Counted from the stretch's first letter, positions 22,022-32,212 are shown. The stretch is DNA of 64,000 nt from Pseudomonas cremoris (GCF_014230465.1 NZ_JAAXCY010000003.1:558001-622000); one strand, 5' to 3'. Notes: a model not told the origin generated them from the letters alone. Numbers and translations are program-made.

Positions 22022-24712
22022 TCAGCGCTTTTCTTGCTTGTTAGGCAGCGGCGCAAACAACGCTTCGATATCCTCATTGCCCAACTGCCAATCCCCCGTT
22101 GTACGCCCATCCAGCACACCCGCCGCCAGGTCGGACTTTTCTTTCTGCAGGTGCTGAATTTTCTCTTCCACCGTGCCCCGCGCAATCATCTTGTAGACGA
22201 ACACGGGCTTCTCCTGGCCGATGCGATACGCACGGTCAGTCGCCTGGTTCTCCGTAGCCGGGTTCCACCACGGGTCGTAATGGATCACCGTATCGGCTTC
22301 GGTCAGGTTCAGGCCTACGCCACCGGCCTTCAGGCTTATCAGAAAGATCTGCAGCTTGCCGCTCTGGAAGTCCTTCACTGGCGTGCGCCGGTCGCGGGTC
22401 TGGCCGGTCAATAGGGCGTAGGCAGTCCCACGTTTTTTCAGCTCGATTTCGATCAGGCTGAGCATCGAGGTGAACTGGGAAAACAGCAGGATGCGCCGCC
22501 CTTCGGCAAACAGCTCTTCAAGCATTTCCATCAAACTGTCGAGCTTGCCCGAGCTGCTGCCACGGGCGGGCAGGGTGGCGTCGTTGACCAGGCGCAAGTC
22601 GCAGCACACCTGGCGCAGCTTGAGCAGTGCTTCAAGAATGATGATCTGGCTGCGCGCCACGCCCTTGCGGGTGATTTCGTCGCGCACCTTCTTGTCCATG
22701 GCCAGGCGCATGGTTTCGTACACATCGCGCTGGGCTTCATTGAGGTCCACCCAGTGGACGATCTCGGTCTTGGGCGGCAACTCGGTGGCCACTTGTTCCT
22801 TGGTGCGGCGTAACAGGAAGGGTTTGATCCGACCGTTGAGGTGTTGCAATCGCACATCACTGGCGCGCTTTTCGATGGGCACGCGGTAATCGCGATTAAA
22901 ACTCTTCACGTCACCCAGCCAACCCGGCAGCAAGAAGTGGAACAGCGACCACAACTCACCCAGGTGATTTTCCAGCGGTGTACCGCTCAGGCACAGGCGT
23001 TGTCGTGAATTCAGCTCGCGCGCAGCCTGGGCCGCCTTGCTGGAGGGATTCTTGATGTACTGGGCTTCATCGAGGATCAGCACATGCAAGGGCTGTGCGG
23101 CGAGCAGTTCGATGTCTTTGGGCAGCAGCGCGTAGGTGGTCAGCAGCAGGTCATAGTCCTGCAAGTGGGGGAAATGTTTCTTACGTCCCGCGCCATACAA
23201 CGCCAGTACCTTGAGTTGCGGGGTGAAGTGCGCCGCTTCATCCAGCCAGTTCGGAATCAGGCTGGTGGGCATCACGACCATGCACGGTCGATCCAGGCGC
23301 CCGGCGATTTTCTCGGTAAGAATATGCGCCAGTGTTTGCAAGGTTTTGCCCAGGCCCATGTCATCCGCAAGTATCCCGCCAACATCGAGCTGGCGCAGCG
23401 ACTGCATCCAGCTCAATCCTTCCAGCTGATAGGGACGCAAGGTCGCGTTGAGCCCTTCGGGCGCCGCGCACGTGAAGTCCCTGATGTCCCGCAGGCGTTG
23501 GGCGAAGTTGCGGATCTTTTCGCCACCCTCCCATTGCAGGGGCAGGTCCTCCAGAGGGTTCAGGCGGATCGCATCGGCCTTGGCCAGGCGCAGCGTGGTG
23601 GTGCCGGATTCCTGCAGGTAAAACTCGCCGAGGGTCGCGAGCACAGGTTTCAAGCGGCCGTAGGGCAGTGCGACCTGGATGGGGCCGTGACCATTGGGCA
23701 GGCCCGGGATATTCACCAGGATCAGCTCATCATCGCGGCGGCGGGCAAGTTTCTCCGGGTTGAGGATCTCGGTGTGGGAACGCATCAAGTTCAACAGGAT
23801 CGGCAGCAAGCTCAGCCGTTCGCCGTTGACGATGATCCCCAGTTCCAGATCAAACCAGTCGCGCTCCGGCCCTTCATCGACCGTCGCGTACCAGTCATCG
23901 ACGGCGCTCAGGTCAAAGCCGAAATCATCATCGATCAGCAACTCCCAGCCCTCGGCTCGCAAGGTCGGGGTGGCATTGAGGGTGAAGGTCAACCAGGCAC
24001 TGTCATTGACCATCTCAAACAGCTCGCCGGCGCTTTCGGGCAAGGCCTTGCTTTGGCGTGTGGCGATCTTGAACCCGAGAAGACGCAGTTGTTCGCGGTA
24101 CGGCTGCTCCAGCTCCGGATGCCGCTTGATCCGCAGGCTCTGAGTCTCCTGGCGCACCACGATATCGGCGTTCTTCTGCCCGCTGACGTAGTTGCCCAGG
24201 TAGTTGAATGACAGTGCCGCCCGGTGCTGGATATACCGCTGCATCTTGCCATTTCGCGGTTCAAACGCGCTGAACTCCACACTGGCCATCCACAGGCGCG
24301 GCACCGGTGGCACATCTTCCATCACCACTTGTGGCAGGGCCACGCGGTTATCCAGTACGGCCTGGAGTTTTTCCAGCAGTTCGGCATCCTGGGCCGCCGC
24401 CGGGTAGGCCAGGGTTTCCTGGACTTTGAGCAGCACCGCAGCGATGTGTTTGCAGTTGGTGTGTACCGGGCAGGTGCATCGGCTGTCCACCAGGATCAGC
24501 GTGCCCTTGGCCGACTCGCGCAGCGAGATCGTTTGCCGATACACGTTGCCGCCCGAGCCTTCGCAGCTGGCGACGATGGTGCTGTCGCCGGACTCGACAA
24601 TGCGCACCCGGTTCTCCAGGGCATAGCGCCGGCCACGCTCAAGGCTTTGCTCTTTAAAGCGATTGGCCCACGAAGGGGCCAGGGGTTTGGTCAGCGACGA
24701 CGGCAGGGACAT
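22022..24712 (-). CDS. SNF2-family helicase with SWIM zinc finger
   Basis: Swi2/Snf2-type double-stranded-DNA translocase of 896 residues. A SWIM zinc-binding motif (CTCPVHTNCKH, about residues 79-89) is at the N-terminus, followed by a bacterial SNF2-associated region. The ATPase core has DDMGLGKTLQTLA, LILDEAQYIKN and the C-terminal RecA lobe with DPWWNPATENQATDRAYRIGQ. Partners and substrate are not known; such proteins remodel protein-DNA complexes or RNA polymerase. It starts nine bases after csiV ends, so mfd-csiV-helicase is one transcription unit. Confidence 0.88.
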   Translation of the reverse strand: MSLPSSLTKPLAPSWANRFKEQSLERGRRYALENRVRIVESGDSTIVASCEGSGGNVYRQTISLRESAKGTLILVDSRCTCPVHTNCKHIAAVLLKVQETLAYPAAAQDAELLEKLQAVLDNRVALPQVVMEDVPPVPRLWMASVEFSAFEPRNGKMQRYIQHRAALSFNYLGNYVSGQKNADIVVRQETQSLRIKRHPELEQPYREQLRLLGFKIATRQSKALPESAGELFEMVNDSAWLTFTLNATPTLRAEGWELLIDDDFGFDLSAVDDWYATVDEGPERDWFDLELGIIVNGERLSLLPILLNLMRSHTEILNPEKLARRRDDELILVNIPGLPNGHGPIQVALPYGRLKPVLATLGEFYLQESGTTTLRLAKADAIRLNPLEDLPLQWEGGEKIRNFAQRLRDIRDFTCAAPEGLNATLRPYQLEGLSWMQSLRQLDVGGILADDMGLGKTLQTLAHILTEKIAGRLDRPCMVVMPTSLIPNWLDEAAHFTPQLKVLALYGAGRKKHFPHLQDYDLLLTTYALLPKDIELLAAQPLHVLILDEAQYIKNPSSKAAQAARELNSRQRLCLSGTPLENHLGELWSLFHFLLPGWLGDVKSFNRDYRVPIEKRASDVRLQHLNGRIKPFLLRRTKEQVATELPPKTEIVHWVDLNEAQRDVYETMRLAMDKKVRDEITRKGVARSQIIILEALLKLRQVCCDLRLVNDATLPARGSSSGKLDSLMEMLEELFAEGRRILLFSQFTSMLSLIEIELKKRGTAYALLTGQTRDRRTPVKDFQSGKLQIFLISLKAGGVGLNLTEADTVIHYDPWWNPATENQATDRAYRIGQEKPVFVYKMIARGTVEEKIQHLQKEKSDLAAGVLDGRTTGDWQLGNEDIEALFAPLPNKQEKR

Positions 24713-24721
24713 AGTGCGGGA

Positions 24722-25291
24722 TCAGTCCTGAATGTCAGGCGGTGGTGCGCTGGGCGGCTTGGCGGTCAGCGAGGTGATCTTGATCAGCAGCGCCAGATGG
24801 CCTCCGTCCAGGTAGTTGAGCTGGTTGTTCTTGGTGCGCACGTCTTTCTGGGCCAGATGCTCGCTGGCGATCACGCTGCCGTTGCTGTCGAACTGATTGA
24901 TCCAGAAGTCCGCGTCAATATCGGTGAAGCGGCCCAGTTGCAGGCTCAAGACGCCCTCGATGGGGAACTGGCCGAACTGCTCCTGGCCGTCTGTAATCGC
25001 GATCTTCACCGGCTGCTCGCCGAGGTTCTGCTCCCACGCCTTGTGCGCCAACACCGTATAGCTGTTGTCGGCGTTGAGCTTGTCGACAATGTTGTTCAGG
25101 CGTGGCGGGCTCAGTTTATCGGTGCCCAGGTGCGCAGCGCCGGCATCCCAGTTTTCCGGGGCGGCGCGGCTGTTGATCACCGGCTCCGCATTCTGGCGCA
25201 CCAGGATCATTTCCACCTGGTACGGGCTGTCGGCGAACGCCGAAGGTGCCACGACCACCAACAACAGGCTCAGGATGCGGAACAGGCGCAT
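24722..25291 (-). CDS. csiV: CsiV-family periplasmic protein
   Basis: Secreted 189-residue protein with a Sec signal peptide (RLFRILSLLLVVVAPSAFA) and the family core SPYQVEMILVRQN. In P. aeruginosa CsiV protein is described as a peptidoglycan-binding periplasmic protein, from memory. The start at 25291 is chosen because GAAGGA lies nine bases upstream; the TTG at 25306 overlaps the mfd stop. It ends in a Pro-rich tail (PPSAPPPDIQD). It lies downstream of mfd and upstream of the SNF2 helicase. Confidence 0.75.
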   Translation of the reverse strand: MRLFRILSLLLVVVAPSAFADSPYQVEMILVRQNAEPVINSRAAPENWDAGAAHLGTDKLSPPRLNNIVDKLNADNSYTVLAHKAWEQNLGEQPVKIAITDGQEQFGQFPIEGVLSLQLGRFTDIDADFWINQFDSNGSVIASEHLAQKDVRTKNNQLNYLDGGHLALLIKITSLTAKPPSAPPPDIQD

Positions 25292-25302
25292 GACGGCGTC
25301 CT

Positions 25303-28300
25303 TCAAACAGATTTCGGGATGAGGCGCTCAAACAGCGCCTCCAGGGTATTAAAGCGTTCTTCGGCGCGTTCCATCGGCACCATGAACTTGAACAGCGTAG
25401 CCCCTTCGAACTTGTAGCGGTTGGGTTGGCCCTGGATCAGCTTGATCAGCACCAGCGGGTCCACCGGCGTCTGCGCTTCGAACTCGATGCGCCCACCTTG
25501 CGGCCCTGCATCGACCTTCTTGATCCCCAGTTGCTCGGCCTGCAATTTGAGCAAGGTCAAACGCACCAGGTTTTTGGTCGGTTCCGGCAACAAGCCGAAG
25601 CGGTCGATCATTTCCACCTGCAGGTCCTTGAGGCCTTCTTCGTCGGTGGCCGAGGCGATGCGCTTGTACAGGATCAGCCGCGCATGCACATCCGGCAGGT
25701 AGTCCTCGGGGATCAGCGCCGGCAAGCGCAGGTTGATCTCCGGGCCGCCGCCCAAGGGTTGATCGAGGTTCGGTTGCTCGCCCTTGCGGATGGCTTTCAC
25801 CGCCCGTTCAAGCATCTCCATATACAAGGTGAAACCCACAGCCTGGATCTGCCCGCTCTGGCCATCGCCCAGCAGTTCGCCAGCACCACGGATTTCCAGG
25901 TCGTTGGTGGCCAGCACAAAACCGGCGCCCAGGTCCTGGGTGTTGGCGATAGCCTCCAGGCGCTTTTCCGCGTCGGAGGTGATCTGTTGGCGCGGCGGCG
26001 TCAGCAAATAGGCATAGGCCTGGTGGTGACTGCGGCCGACGCGGCCGCGCAACTGGTGCAACTGAGCCAGGCCGAATTTGTCGGCACGCTCGATGATGAT
26101 GGTGTTGGCGCTCGGCACGTCGATGCCGGTCTCGATGATGGTCGAGGCGATCAGCACATTGAAGCGCTTGTGGTAGAAGTCGCTCATCACTTGTTCGAGT
26201 TCGCGCTCGCGCATCTGCCCGTGGCCGATGGCGATGCGGGCTTCGGGCACCAGTTCGGCGAGGTCGGCGGCGCATTTCTCGATGGTCTTCACATCGTTGT
26301 GCAGGTAGTACACCTGCCCGCCGCGCAGCAGTTCGCGCAACAGCGCTTCCTTGACCGTGCTTTTGTTTTGCTCCATCACGAAGGTGCGCACCGACAGGCG
26401 TCGTGCCGGCGGCGTGGCGATGATTGACAGGTCGCGCATGCCCGACACCGCCATGTTCAGCGTGCGCGGAATCGGTGTGGCGGTCAGGGTAAGAATGTCC
26501 ACTTCGCTGCGCAGGGCCTTGAGCTGTTCCTTCTGGCGCACACCAAAACGGTGTTCTTCGTCGATGATTACCAGGCCCAGGTTTTTGATCTTCACGTCGT
26601 CCGACAGCAGCTTGTGGGTGCCGATGACGATGTCGATCTTGCCTTCGGCCAAATCGGCGACCGCCGCATTCACTTCCTTGGCGGACTTGAAGCGGCTCAT
26701 CACTTCCACAGTCACAGGCCAGTCGGCAAAACGGTCGCGAAAGCTGTTGTAGTGCTGCTGGGCGAGCAGGGTGGTCGGTACCAGGATCGCCACTTGGCGA
26801 CCGCCGTGTACCGCAATAAACGCGGCGCGCATGGCCACTTCGGTCTTGCCGAAGCCCACGTCGCCGCAGACCAGGCGGTCCATCGGCTTGGGCGCGAGCA
26901 TGTCGGCGCGCACCGCTTCAATAGTGGTTTGCTGGTCTGGGGTTTCTTCGAAGGCGAAACCGGCGCTGAAGGTGGCGTAGTCGGCTTTAGGGTCGGCGAA
27001 CGCATAACCTTCGCGGGCGGCGCGGCGCGCGTAGATGTCGAGCAGTTCGGCGGCCACGTCGCGCACTTGCTCGGCGGCCTTGCGCTTGGCTTTCTGCCAG
27101 GTCTCGGAGCCCAAACGGTGCAACGGCGCCAAGGCGTCGTCGCTGCCGGTGTAGCGCGCGATCAGGTGCAGGTTGGCGACCGGCACGTAGAGCTTGGCGC
27201 CCTCGGCGTATTCCATGGTGAGGAATTCGGCGGCCTGGTTGTCGATCTCCAGGGTCTGCAGGCCGAGGTAGCGGCCCACACCGTGGTCGATATGCACCAC
27301 CGGCGCGCCTTCGCGCAGCTCGGTGAGGTTCTTGATCACGGCATCGTTGTTGGCGTCGGCACGTTTTTCGCGGCGACGGCGCTGCATCACGCGTTGGCCG
27401 AACAGCGGGCTTTCGGCGATCAGTGCCAGGGCCGGATCGTCCAGCAGCAAGCCTTCATCCAACGGTGCGATGGTGATTGCCAGGCGGTCTTTGCTTTTCA
27501 CAAAGTCCGGCCAGCTGTCGACGGTTTTCGGTCGCAGCTTCAGGCGTTCCAGCAACTCCAGCAGTACTTCGCGGCGGCCGGCGGATTCGGCGGTAAACAG
27601 CACGCGGCCGGGGAAGTCACCGAGGAAGTTGGAGAGCGCTTCCAGTGGCTGGTTGGCCTTGGCTTCAATCGCCAAATTAGGCAGCGTTTGCGCGGGGAAG
27701 CGCTCACGGCCACTGCCGGCTTCCACGTCCTGCTGGCTGGCGACCACGCGCGGCCAGCTTTTCAGGCGGGCGAAGCAGTCTTCCACCGGCAGGAACAGCT
27801 CGGCGGGCGGCAATAGAGGACGGGAGGGGTCGACGCGGCGTTCTTCATAACGATTACGTACGTCGTTCCAGAAGTTTTCTGCCGCTTGTTCGATGCCGGG
27901 CAGCGAGAACACCTGGGTGTCCTGGGGCAGGTAGTCGAACAGGGTGGAGGTTTCGTCGAAGAACAGCGGCAGGTAGTACTCGATACCGGCCGGTGTAATC
28001 CCGCTGCTCAAGTCCTGGAAGATCGGGCAACGGCGGAAGTCGACGTCGAAGCGTTCACGAAAGCGTGCCTTGAAGCGCGTGACCGCATCCTTCTGCAGCG
28101 GGAACTCGCGCGCCGGCAGCAGTTTGATCGATTCCACCTTGTCGATGGAGCGCTGGTTCTCGGGGTCGAACGTGCGCAGGGTTTCGATTTCGTCATCGAA
28201 CAGGTCGATGCGATAGGGCAGTTTGCTACCCATCGGGAACAAGTCGATCAATGCGCCGCGTACCGCGAATTCACCGTGCTCGTACACCGTGTCGACGCAG

Positions 28301-28752
28301 CGGTAGCCGCTGGCTTCCAGGCGCGTGCGCATCTGCTCCACGTCGAGCTTCTGGCCAACATCCAGCACCAGGCTGCTGCCCAGCAGGAACTTGGTCGGCG
28401 CCAGGCGATGCAGGGCCGTGGTGATCGGCACCACTAGCAAGCCGTGGGCCAGTTCCGGCAAGCGGTACAGGCTCGCGATGCGTTGGGAGATGATGTCCTG
28501 GTGCGGCGAGAACAGGTCGTAGGGCAGGGTTTCCCAGTCGGGAAAATGCAGCACCGGCAAATCGGGGGCGAAGAAGCTCAGCTCCTGCTCCAACCGTTCG
28601 GCGCTTTGGCTGTCGGCGGTCAGTAGCAGGGTAAAGCGTTTGGCTGCGCTGGCAGCCTCGGCAATGGCCAGGCTCAGGGCGGCACCGGGCAGATTGCCCC
28701 AGTGCTGTTTGCCTGCCGCAGCAGGGAGAAGCGGTAGACGCAGGACGGGCAC
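25303..28752 (-). CDS. mfd: Transcription-repair coupling factor Mfd
   Basis: Large translocase that removes RNA polymerase stalled at lesions and recruits UvrA. The 1149 residues match Mfd. The N-terminal UvrB-like module is followed by the RNA-polymerase-interacting domain and the RecG-like ATPase core with GDVGFGKTEVAMRA, DEEHRFGV, TATPIPRTL, and the motor motif GRVGRSHHQAYAYLL. The start is GTG at 28752 with GGAG upstream. It leads the operon with csiV and the SNF2 helicase, and is divergent from the GAPDH gene. Confidence 0.97.
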   Translation of the reverse strand: MPVLRLPLLPAAAGKQHWGNLPGAALSLAIAEAASAAKRFTLLLTADSQSAERLEQELSFFAPDLPVLHFPDWETLPYDLFSPHQDIISQRIASLYRLPELAHGLLVVPITTALHRLAPTKFLLGSSLVLDVGQKLDVEQMRTRLEASGYRCVDTVYEHGEFAVRGALIDLFPMGSKLPYRIDLFDDEIETLRTFDPENQRSIDKVESIKLLPAREFPLQKDAVTRFKARFRERFDVDFRRCPIFQDLSSGITPAGIEYYLPLFFDETSTLFDYLPQDTQVFSLPGIEQAAENFWNDVRNRYEERRVDPSRPLLPPAELFLPVEDCFARLKSWPRVVASQQDVEAGSGRERFPAQTLPNLAIEAKANQPLEALSNFLGDFPGRVLFTAESAGRREVLLELLERLKLRPKTVDSWPDFVKSKDRLAITIAPLDEGLLLDDPALALIAESPLFGQRVMQRRRREKRADANNDAVIKNLTELREGAPVVHIDHGVGRYLGLQTLEIDNQAAEFLTMEYAEGAKLYVPVANLHLIARYTGSDDALAPLHRLGSETWQKAKRKAAEQVRDVAAELLDIYARRAAREGYAFADPKADYATFSAGFAFEETPDQQTTIEAVRADMLAPKPMDRLVCGDVGFGKTEVAMRAAFIAVHGGRQVAILVPTTLLAQQHYNSFRDRFADWPVTVEVMSRFKSAKEVNAAVADLAEGKIDIVIGTHKLLSDDVKIKNLGLVIIDEEHRFGVRQKEQLKALRSEVDILTLTATPIPRTLNMAVSGMRDLSIIATPPARRLSVRTFVMEQNKSTVKEALLRELLRGGQVYYLHNDVKTIEKCAADLAELVPEARIAIGHGQMRERELEQVMSDFYHKRFNVLIASTIIETGIDVPSANTIIIERADKFGLAQLHQLRGRVGRSHHQAYAYLLTPPRQQITSDAEKRLEAIANTQDLGAGFVLATNDLEIRGAGELLGDGQSGQIQAVGFTLYMEMLERAVKAIRKGEQPNLDQPLGGGPEINLRLPALIPEDYLPDVHARLILYKRIASATDEEGLKDLQVEMIDRFGLLPEPTKNLVRLTLLKLQAEQLGIKKVDAGPQGGRIEFEAQTPVDPLVLIKLIQGQPNRYKFEGATLFKFMVPMERAEERFNTLEALFERLIPKSV

Positions 28753-29107
28753 GGAAGGTTGAGCTCCAAGCGTTGCGACAAAGTCGGTAATTGTAACGGT
28801 GCGAGGCGCCGTCTGTCAGTTGCTGACTGAGCCTATTACGGTTTGTAGGAAATGTAGTGGCTAAGACAAACAATGGTGCCTTTTGGCTCAATATGTAGTG
28901 TCAAAAAGCACGAGGTTTTCGGAGGGTTACGGATAAGTCGCCCTGCCTGACAAGAAGCTGGTCTTCTGGAACCCGCGTATTTACTGGGCTCCAGCGGGGT
29001 GTCAATTTTTGGCAAGCACTTTTTGTTGCCTGGGGCGCATTGCTCCGAGGCCAGTCGGGCGGCATAATGTAGCCCCTTTTTTCTGCCCCTACATGTGGAA
29101 GGTTCCC
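28753..29107. other. Divergent promoter region between mfd and gap, 355 bp
   Basis: No gene is supported here. The right part has a gap promoter (TTGCTC-17-CATAAT), the left part has no clear mfd promoter. The low-scoring leftward frame of 28836-29159 is not accepted. Confidence 0.6.
29040..29068 (+). promoter_or_regulatory. Likely gap promoter
   Basis: TTGCTC at 29040-29045, a 17-base spacer and CATAAT at 29063-29068, 40 bases before the GTG start. Confidence 0.55.
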
Positions 29108-30556
29108 GTGACTCAGAAGCCCGACCAGTGTCTTGGTGAATGGATCGACCGTGAAGCACTCGCAGAAGCGATGATTCCGCTTATCGGCCAGCTGTACCGC
29201 AATAACAATGTGGTGAGCTCGATCTATGGCCGCAGCCTGATCAACCAGTCTGTCATCGCGATTCTCAAAGCTCACCGCTTTGCGCGCCATCGCTCCGCCG
29301 ACGACAGCGAACTCTCCGTCCACGAAACATTCCCACTGCTTAAAGCCATGAGCGAGCTCAAGCTCGGCGCGGCTTCGGTAGACCTGGGCAAGTTGGCCTA
29401 CAAATTCCGCAAAGAAGGCGCTGGCCGTACCGCCGAGCAGTTCGTGCGTGAAGAAATGGCTGACGTGGTAGGTCAACAGAACGCCGCTGCCCGTAAAGGC
29501 ACCGACGTTGTGCTGTACGGCTTCGGTCGTATCGGCCGCCTGCTGGCGCGCATCCTGATCGAAAAAACCGGTGGTGGCGACGGCCTGCGCCTGCGTGCCA
29601 TCGTTGTGCGCAAAGGCGCCGAGAACGACCTGACCAAGCGCGCCAGCCTGCTGCGTCGCGACTCGGTACACGGTCCGTTCAACGGCACCATCGTCATCGA
29701 CGAAGAAAACAACACCATCACCGCCAACGGTAACCTGATCCAGGTGATCTACGCGAAGAACCCGACTGAGGTGGACTACACCCAGTACGGCATCAAGGAC
29801 GCCCTGCTGGTGGACAACACCGGCGTATGGCGTGATGCCGACGGCCTGGGCCAGCACTTGGCGTGCCCGGGTATCGACCGCGTTGTCCTGACCGCACCGG
29901 GCAAGGGCAAGCTGAAGAACATCGTTCACGGTATCAACCACGGTGAAATCACCGCTGACGACAAGATCGTGTCCGCTGCTTCCTGCACCACCAACGCCAT
30001 CGTGCCGGTGCTCAAGGCAGTGAATGACAAGTTCGGCATCGTTAACGGCCACGTTGAAACCGTTCACTCGTACACCAACGACCAGAACCTGATCGACAAC
30101 TTCCACAAGGGCGATCGCCGTGGCCGTAGCGCCGCGCTGAACATGGTGATCACCGAGACCGGTGCTGCCACCGCTGCTGCCAAGGCCCTGCCTGAGCTGG
30201 CCGGCAAGCTGACCGGTAACGCGATCCGTGTTCCGACGCCAAACGTGTCGATGGCTATCCTCAACCTAAACCTTGAGAAAGCCGCCACCCGTGAAGAGAT
30301 GAACGAGTACCTGCGCTACATGGCGCTGCACTCCGACCTGCATAAGCAGATCGACTTCGTTAATTCGCAGGAAGTGGTGTCCACCGACTTCGTGGGCTCG
30401 CGCCACGCCGGTGTGGTGGACGCTGAGGCGACCATTACCCAGGACAACCGCGTTGTGCTGTACGTGTGGTACGACAACGAGTTCGGCTACAGCTGCCAGG
30501 TGGTTCGCGTGATGGAAGACATGGCTGGGGTCAACCCGCCGGCGTTTCCGCGCTAA
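29108..30556 (+). CDS. Glyceraldehyde-3-phosphate dehydrogenase, long form
   Basis: NAD(P)-dependent oxidation of glyceraldehyde 3-phosphate, probably in gluconeogenic or Entner-Doudoroff metabolism. The 482 residues are about 140 more than ordinary GAPDH. The extra N-terminus (about residues 1-130, with REALAEAMIPLIGQLYRNNN) precedes the Rossmann motif GFGRIGRLLARI; the catalytic Cys293 lies in SAASCTTNA. The GTG at 29108 with GGAAGG five bases upstream gives MTQKPDQCLGEW, matching the P. aeruginosa PA3001 start as I recall it. It faces mfd across divergent promoters. Confidence 0.88.
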   Translation: MTQKPDQCLGEWIDREALAEAMIPLIGQLYRNNNVVSSIYGRSLINQSVIAILKAHRFARHRSADDSELSVHETFPLLKAMSELKLGAASVDLGKLAYKFRKEGAGRTAEQFVREEMADVVGQQNAAARKGTDVVLYGFGRIGRLLARILIEKTGGGDGLRLRAIVVRKGAENDLTKRASLLRRDSVHGPFNGTIVIDEENNTITANGNLIQVIYAKNPTEVDYTQYGIKDALLVDNTGVWRDADGLGQHLACPGIDRVVLTAPGKGKLKNIVHGINHGEITADDKIVSAASCTTNAIVPVLKAVNDKFGIVNGHVETVHSYTNDQNLIDNFHKGDRRGRSAALNMVITETGAATAAAKALPELAGKLTGNAIRVPTPNVSMAILNLNLEKAATREEMNEYLRYMALHSDLHKQIDFVNSQEVVSTDFVGSRHAGVVDAEATITQDNRVVLYVWYDNEFGYSCQVVRVMEDMAGVNPPAFPR

Positions 30557-30572
30557 GCGTTCGCAGTAAATG

Positions 30573-30603
30573 AAAAAGCCCCGACTGGTTCGGGGCTTTT
30601 TTA
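30573..30603 (+). terminator. Rho-independent terminator of gap
   Basis: Hairpin AAAGCCCCGA/TCGGGGCTTT with a five-base loop and six T residues, 17 bases after the stop. Confidence 0.9.
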
Positions 30604-30633
30604 TGCCTGTGGGATTTGGGGTGAATGTGAGGG

Positions 30634-30653
30634 CCTCTTCGCGAGCAAGCGAT
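30634..30653. repeat. REP remnant
   Basis: CTCTTCGCGAGCAAGCGAT carries one end of the common REP and then breaks off, directly against the stop codon of the leftward MFS gene. Confidence 0.55.
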
Positions 30654-31955
30654 CTATCGAGCGCCACCAATCACTGAGGCCTGCGCCGTCCTCAGCTCAT
30701 GCCGATTGCCTTTAAACAGCACCAACGTCGCAATCAACCCCAGCACCGCCGCCCCACTCAACCAGATCCCCGGCGCCGCCTTGTTGTCCAGCACATGGAT
30801 CAGGTACGTGCACGCCGCAGGGGTGAAGCCGCCAAACGTTGCGGTCGCCAGGCTATAGGCCAGGGAGAACCCGGTGGTGCGCACTTCCACCGGCATGATC
30901 TCGGTGAGCGCCACCACCATTGCACCGTTGTATGAGCCGTACAGGAACGACAGCCACAGCAGCACAATCAGCAGGTGGGTGAAACTTGGATTGACCACCA
31001 GCCATGACAGCGCCGGATACGCCGTGAGGATCGCCAGAATAGTTGCGCCGAGCAGCAGGGGTTTACGCCCGATCTTGTCGGACACCGCGCCCATCACCGG
31101 CAACCAGATGAAGTTCGAGATGCCCACGCAGACGGTCACCAGTAGGGCGTCGAAATCCGACAGGTGCAGTTCGGCCTTGCCGAAAGTGGGGGTGTAGGCG
31201 GTGATCAGGTAGAACGACACGGTGGTCATCACCACCAACGCCATGCCCGCAATGACGACGCCGAAGTTCTGACCAATCGAACGGACAATTTCCTGCAGGG
31301 TAGGGCGATGTTTCCGGGCCTGGAATTCAGGGGTTTCTTCTAGAGAGCGACGAATCACGAAGATCACCGGCACGATCATGCAGCCAATCAGGAACGGTAC
31401 CCGCCAGCCCCAATCACCCATCTGCTCTGGGCTGAGCCAGTGGTTCAGGCCTACGCCGAGCAAGCCGGCGAACACCACGGCGGCCTGTTGGCTGGCGGAT
31501 TGCCAACTGACGAAGAAACCCTTGCGCCCAGCGGTGGCGATTTCCGCCAGGTACACCGACACACCGCCCAGCTCTACACCAGCCGAGAAGCCTTGCAGCA
31601 AACGGCCAAACAACACCAGCAAGGGCGCGGCGACGCCGAGGGTGGCATAGCCTGGTACACAGGCAATCAGGATGGTGCCGGCAGCCATCAGGGCCAAAGT
31701 GATCACCAGGCCTTTCTTGCGGCCGTGACGGTCGATGTAGGCGCCGAGGAAGATTGCGCCGAGTGGACGCATGAGAAAACCGGCGCCGAAGGTCGCGAGG
31801 GACAGCATCAGGGAGGCAAAGGCGCTGTCGGTGGGAAAGAAGGTCTTGGCGATGGCCGTGGCGTAGAAGCCGTAGACCATGAAGTCGAACATTTCGAGGA
31901 AGTTACCGCTGACAACGCGAAAGATCGCCTTGCCTTTGCCCGTTGAAGTGGACAT
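30654..31955 (-). CDS. MFS transporter, citrate:proton symporter type
   Basis: A 12-helix major facilitator of 433 residues of the metabolite:H+ symporter family, close to citrate carriers CitA/TcuC. Family marks are [20 protein letters not shown], the loop [20 protein letters not shown] and [16 protein letters not shown]. The inner ATG (31955) is chosen over the GTG at 31964. No tctC/tcuAB or two-component genes flank it, so the substrate is a guess. It is convergent with gap and its stop is next to a REP remnant. Confidence 0.8.
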   Translation of the reverse strand: MSTSTGKGKAIFRVVSGNFLEMFDFMVYGFYATAIAKTFFPTDSAFASLMLSLATFGAGFLMRPLGAIFLGAYIDRHGRKKGLVITLALMAAGTILIACVPGYATLGVAAPLLVLFGRLLQGFSAGVELGGVSVYLAEIATAGRKGFFVSWQSASQQAAVVFAGLLGVGLNHWLSPEQMGDWGWRVPFLIGCMIVPVIFVIRRSLEETPEFQARKHRPTLQEIVRSIGQNFGVVIAGMALVVMTTVSFYLITAYTPTFGKAELHLSDFDALLVTVCVGISNFIWLPVMGAVSDKIGRKPLLLGATILAILTAYPALSWLVVNPSFTHLLIVLLWLSFLYGSYNGAMVVALTEIMPVEVRTTGFSLAYSLATATFGGFTPAACTYLIHVLDNKAAPGIWLSGAAVLGLIATLVLFKGNRHELRTAQASVIGGAR

Positions 31956-32110
31956 GTCATTCACTCGTTTTGGCTATCTTATTAGTGATTCCCTGGTCGC
32001 AGATCGTCCTTTCGGTGTTTTGTAACCATATGTGTATTAGTCGCTACCGGCAATAAATTTGATAGCACGCTGACTAAATGCCAAAGGATCTGTGGGCGAT
32101 AAAAATCCAA

Positions 32111-32202
32111 ATGTGGGAGCGGGCTTGCTCGCGAACGCGGTGTGTCAGGCACTTGATGAGCTATCTGGCACGCCGCGTTCGCGAGCAAGCCCGCTCCCAC
32201 AG
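32111..32202. repeat. REP pair (REPIN)
   Basis: GTGGGAGCGGGCTTGCTCGCGAA and its inverted copy, about 45 bases apart, with GTGTGTCAGGC/GCTATCTGGCACG inside. It lies between the start of the MFS gene and the end of the chalcone-isomerase-fold gene. Confidence 0.9.
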
Positions 32203-32212
32203 GGGATGTGCG

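Noticed and set aside
26551..27816. 421-codon frame antisense to mfd
   Set aside because: Shadow of mfd codon bias.
28753..29107. Possible small RNA or leftward gene between mfd and gap
   Set aside because: No terminator or ribosome site supports either; only a gap promoter is visible.
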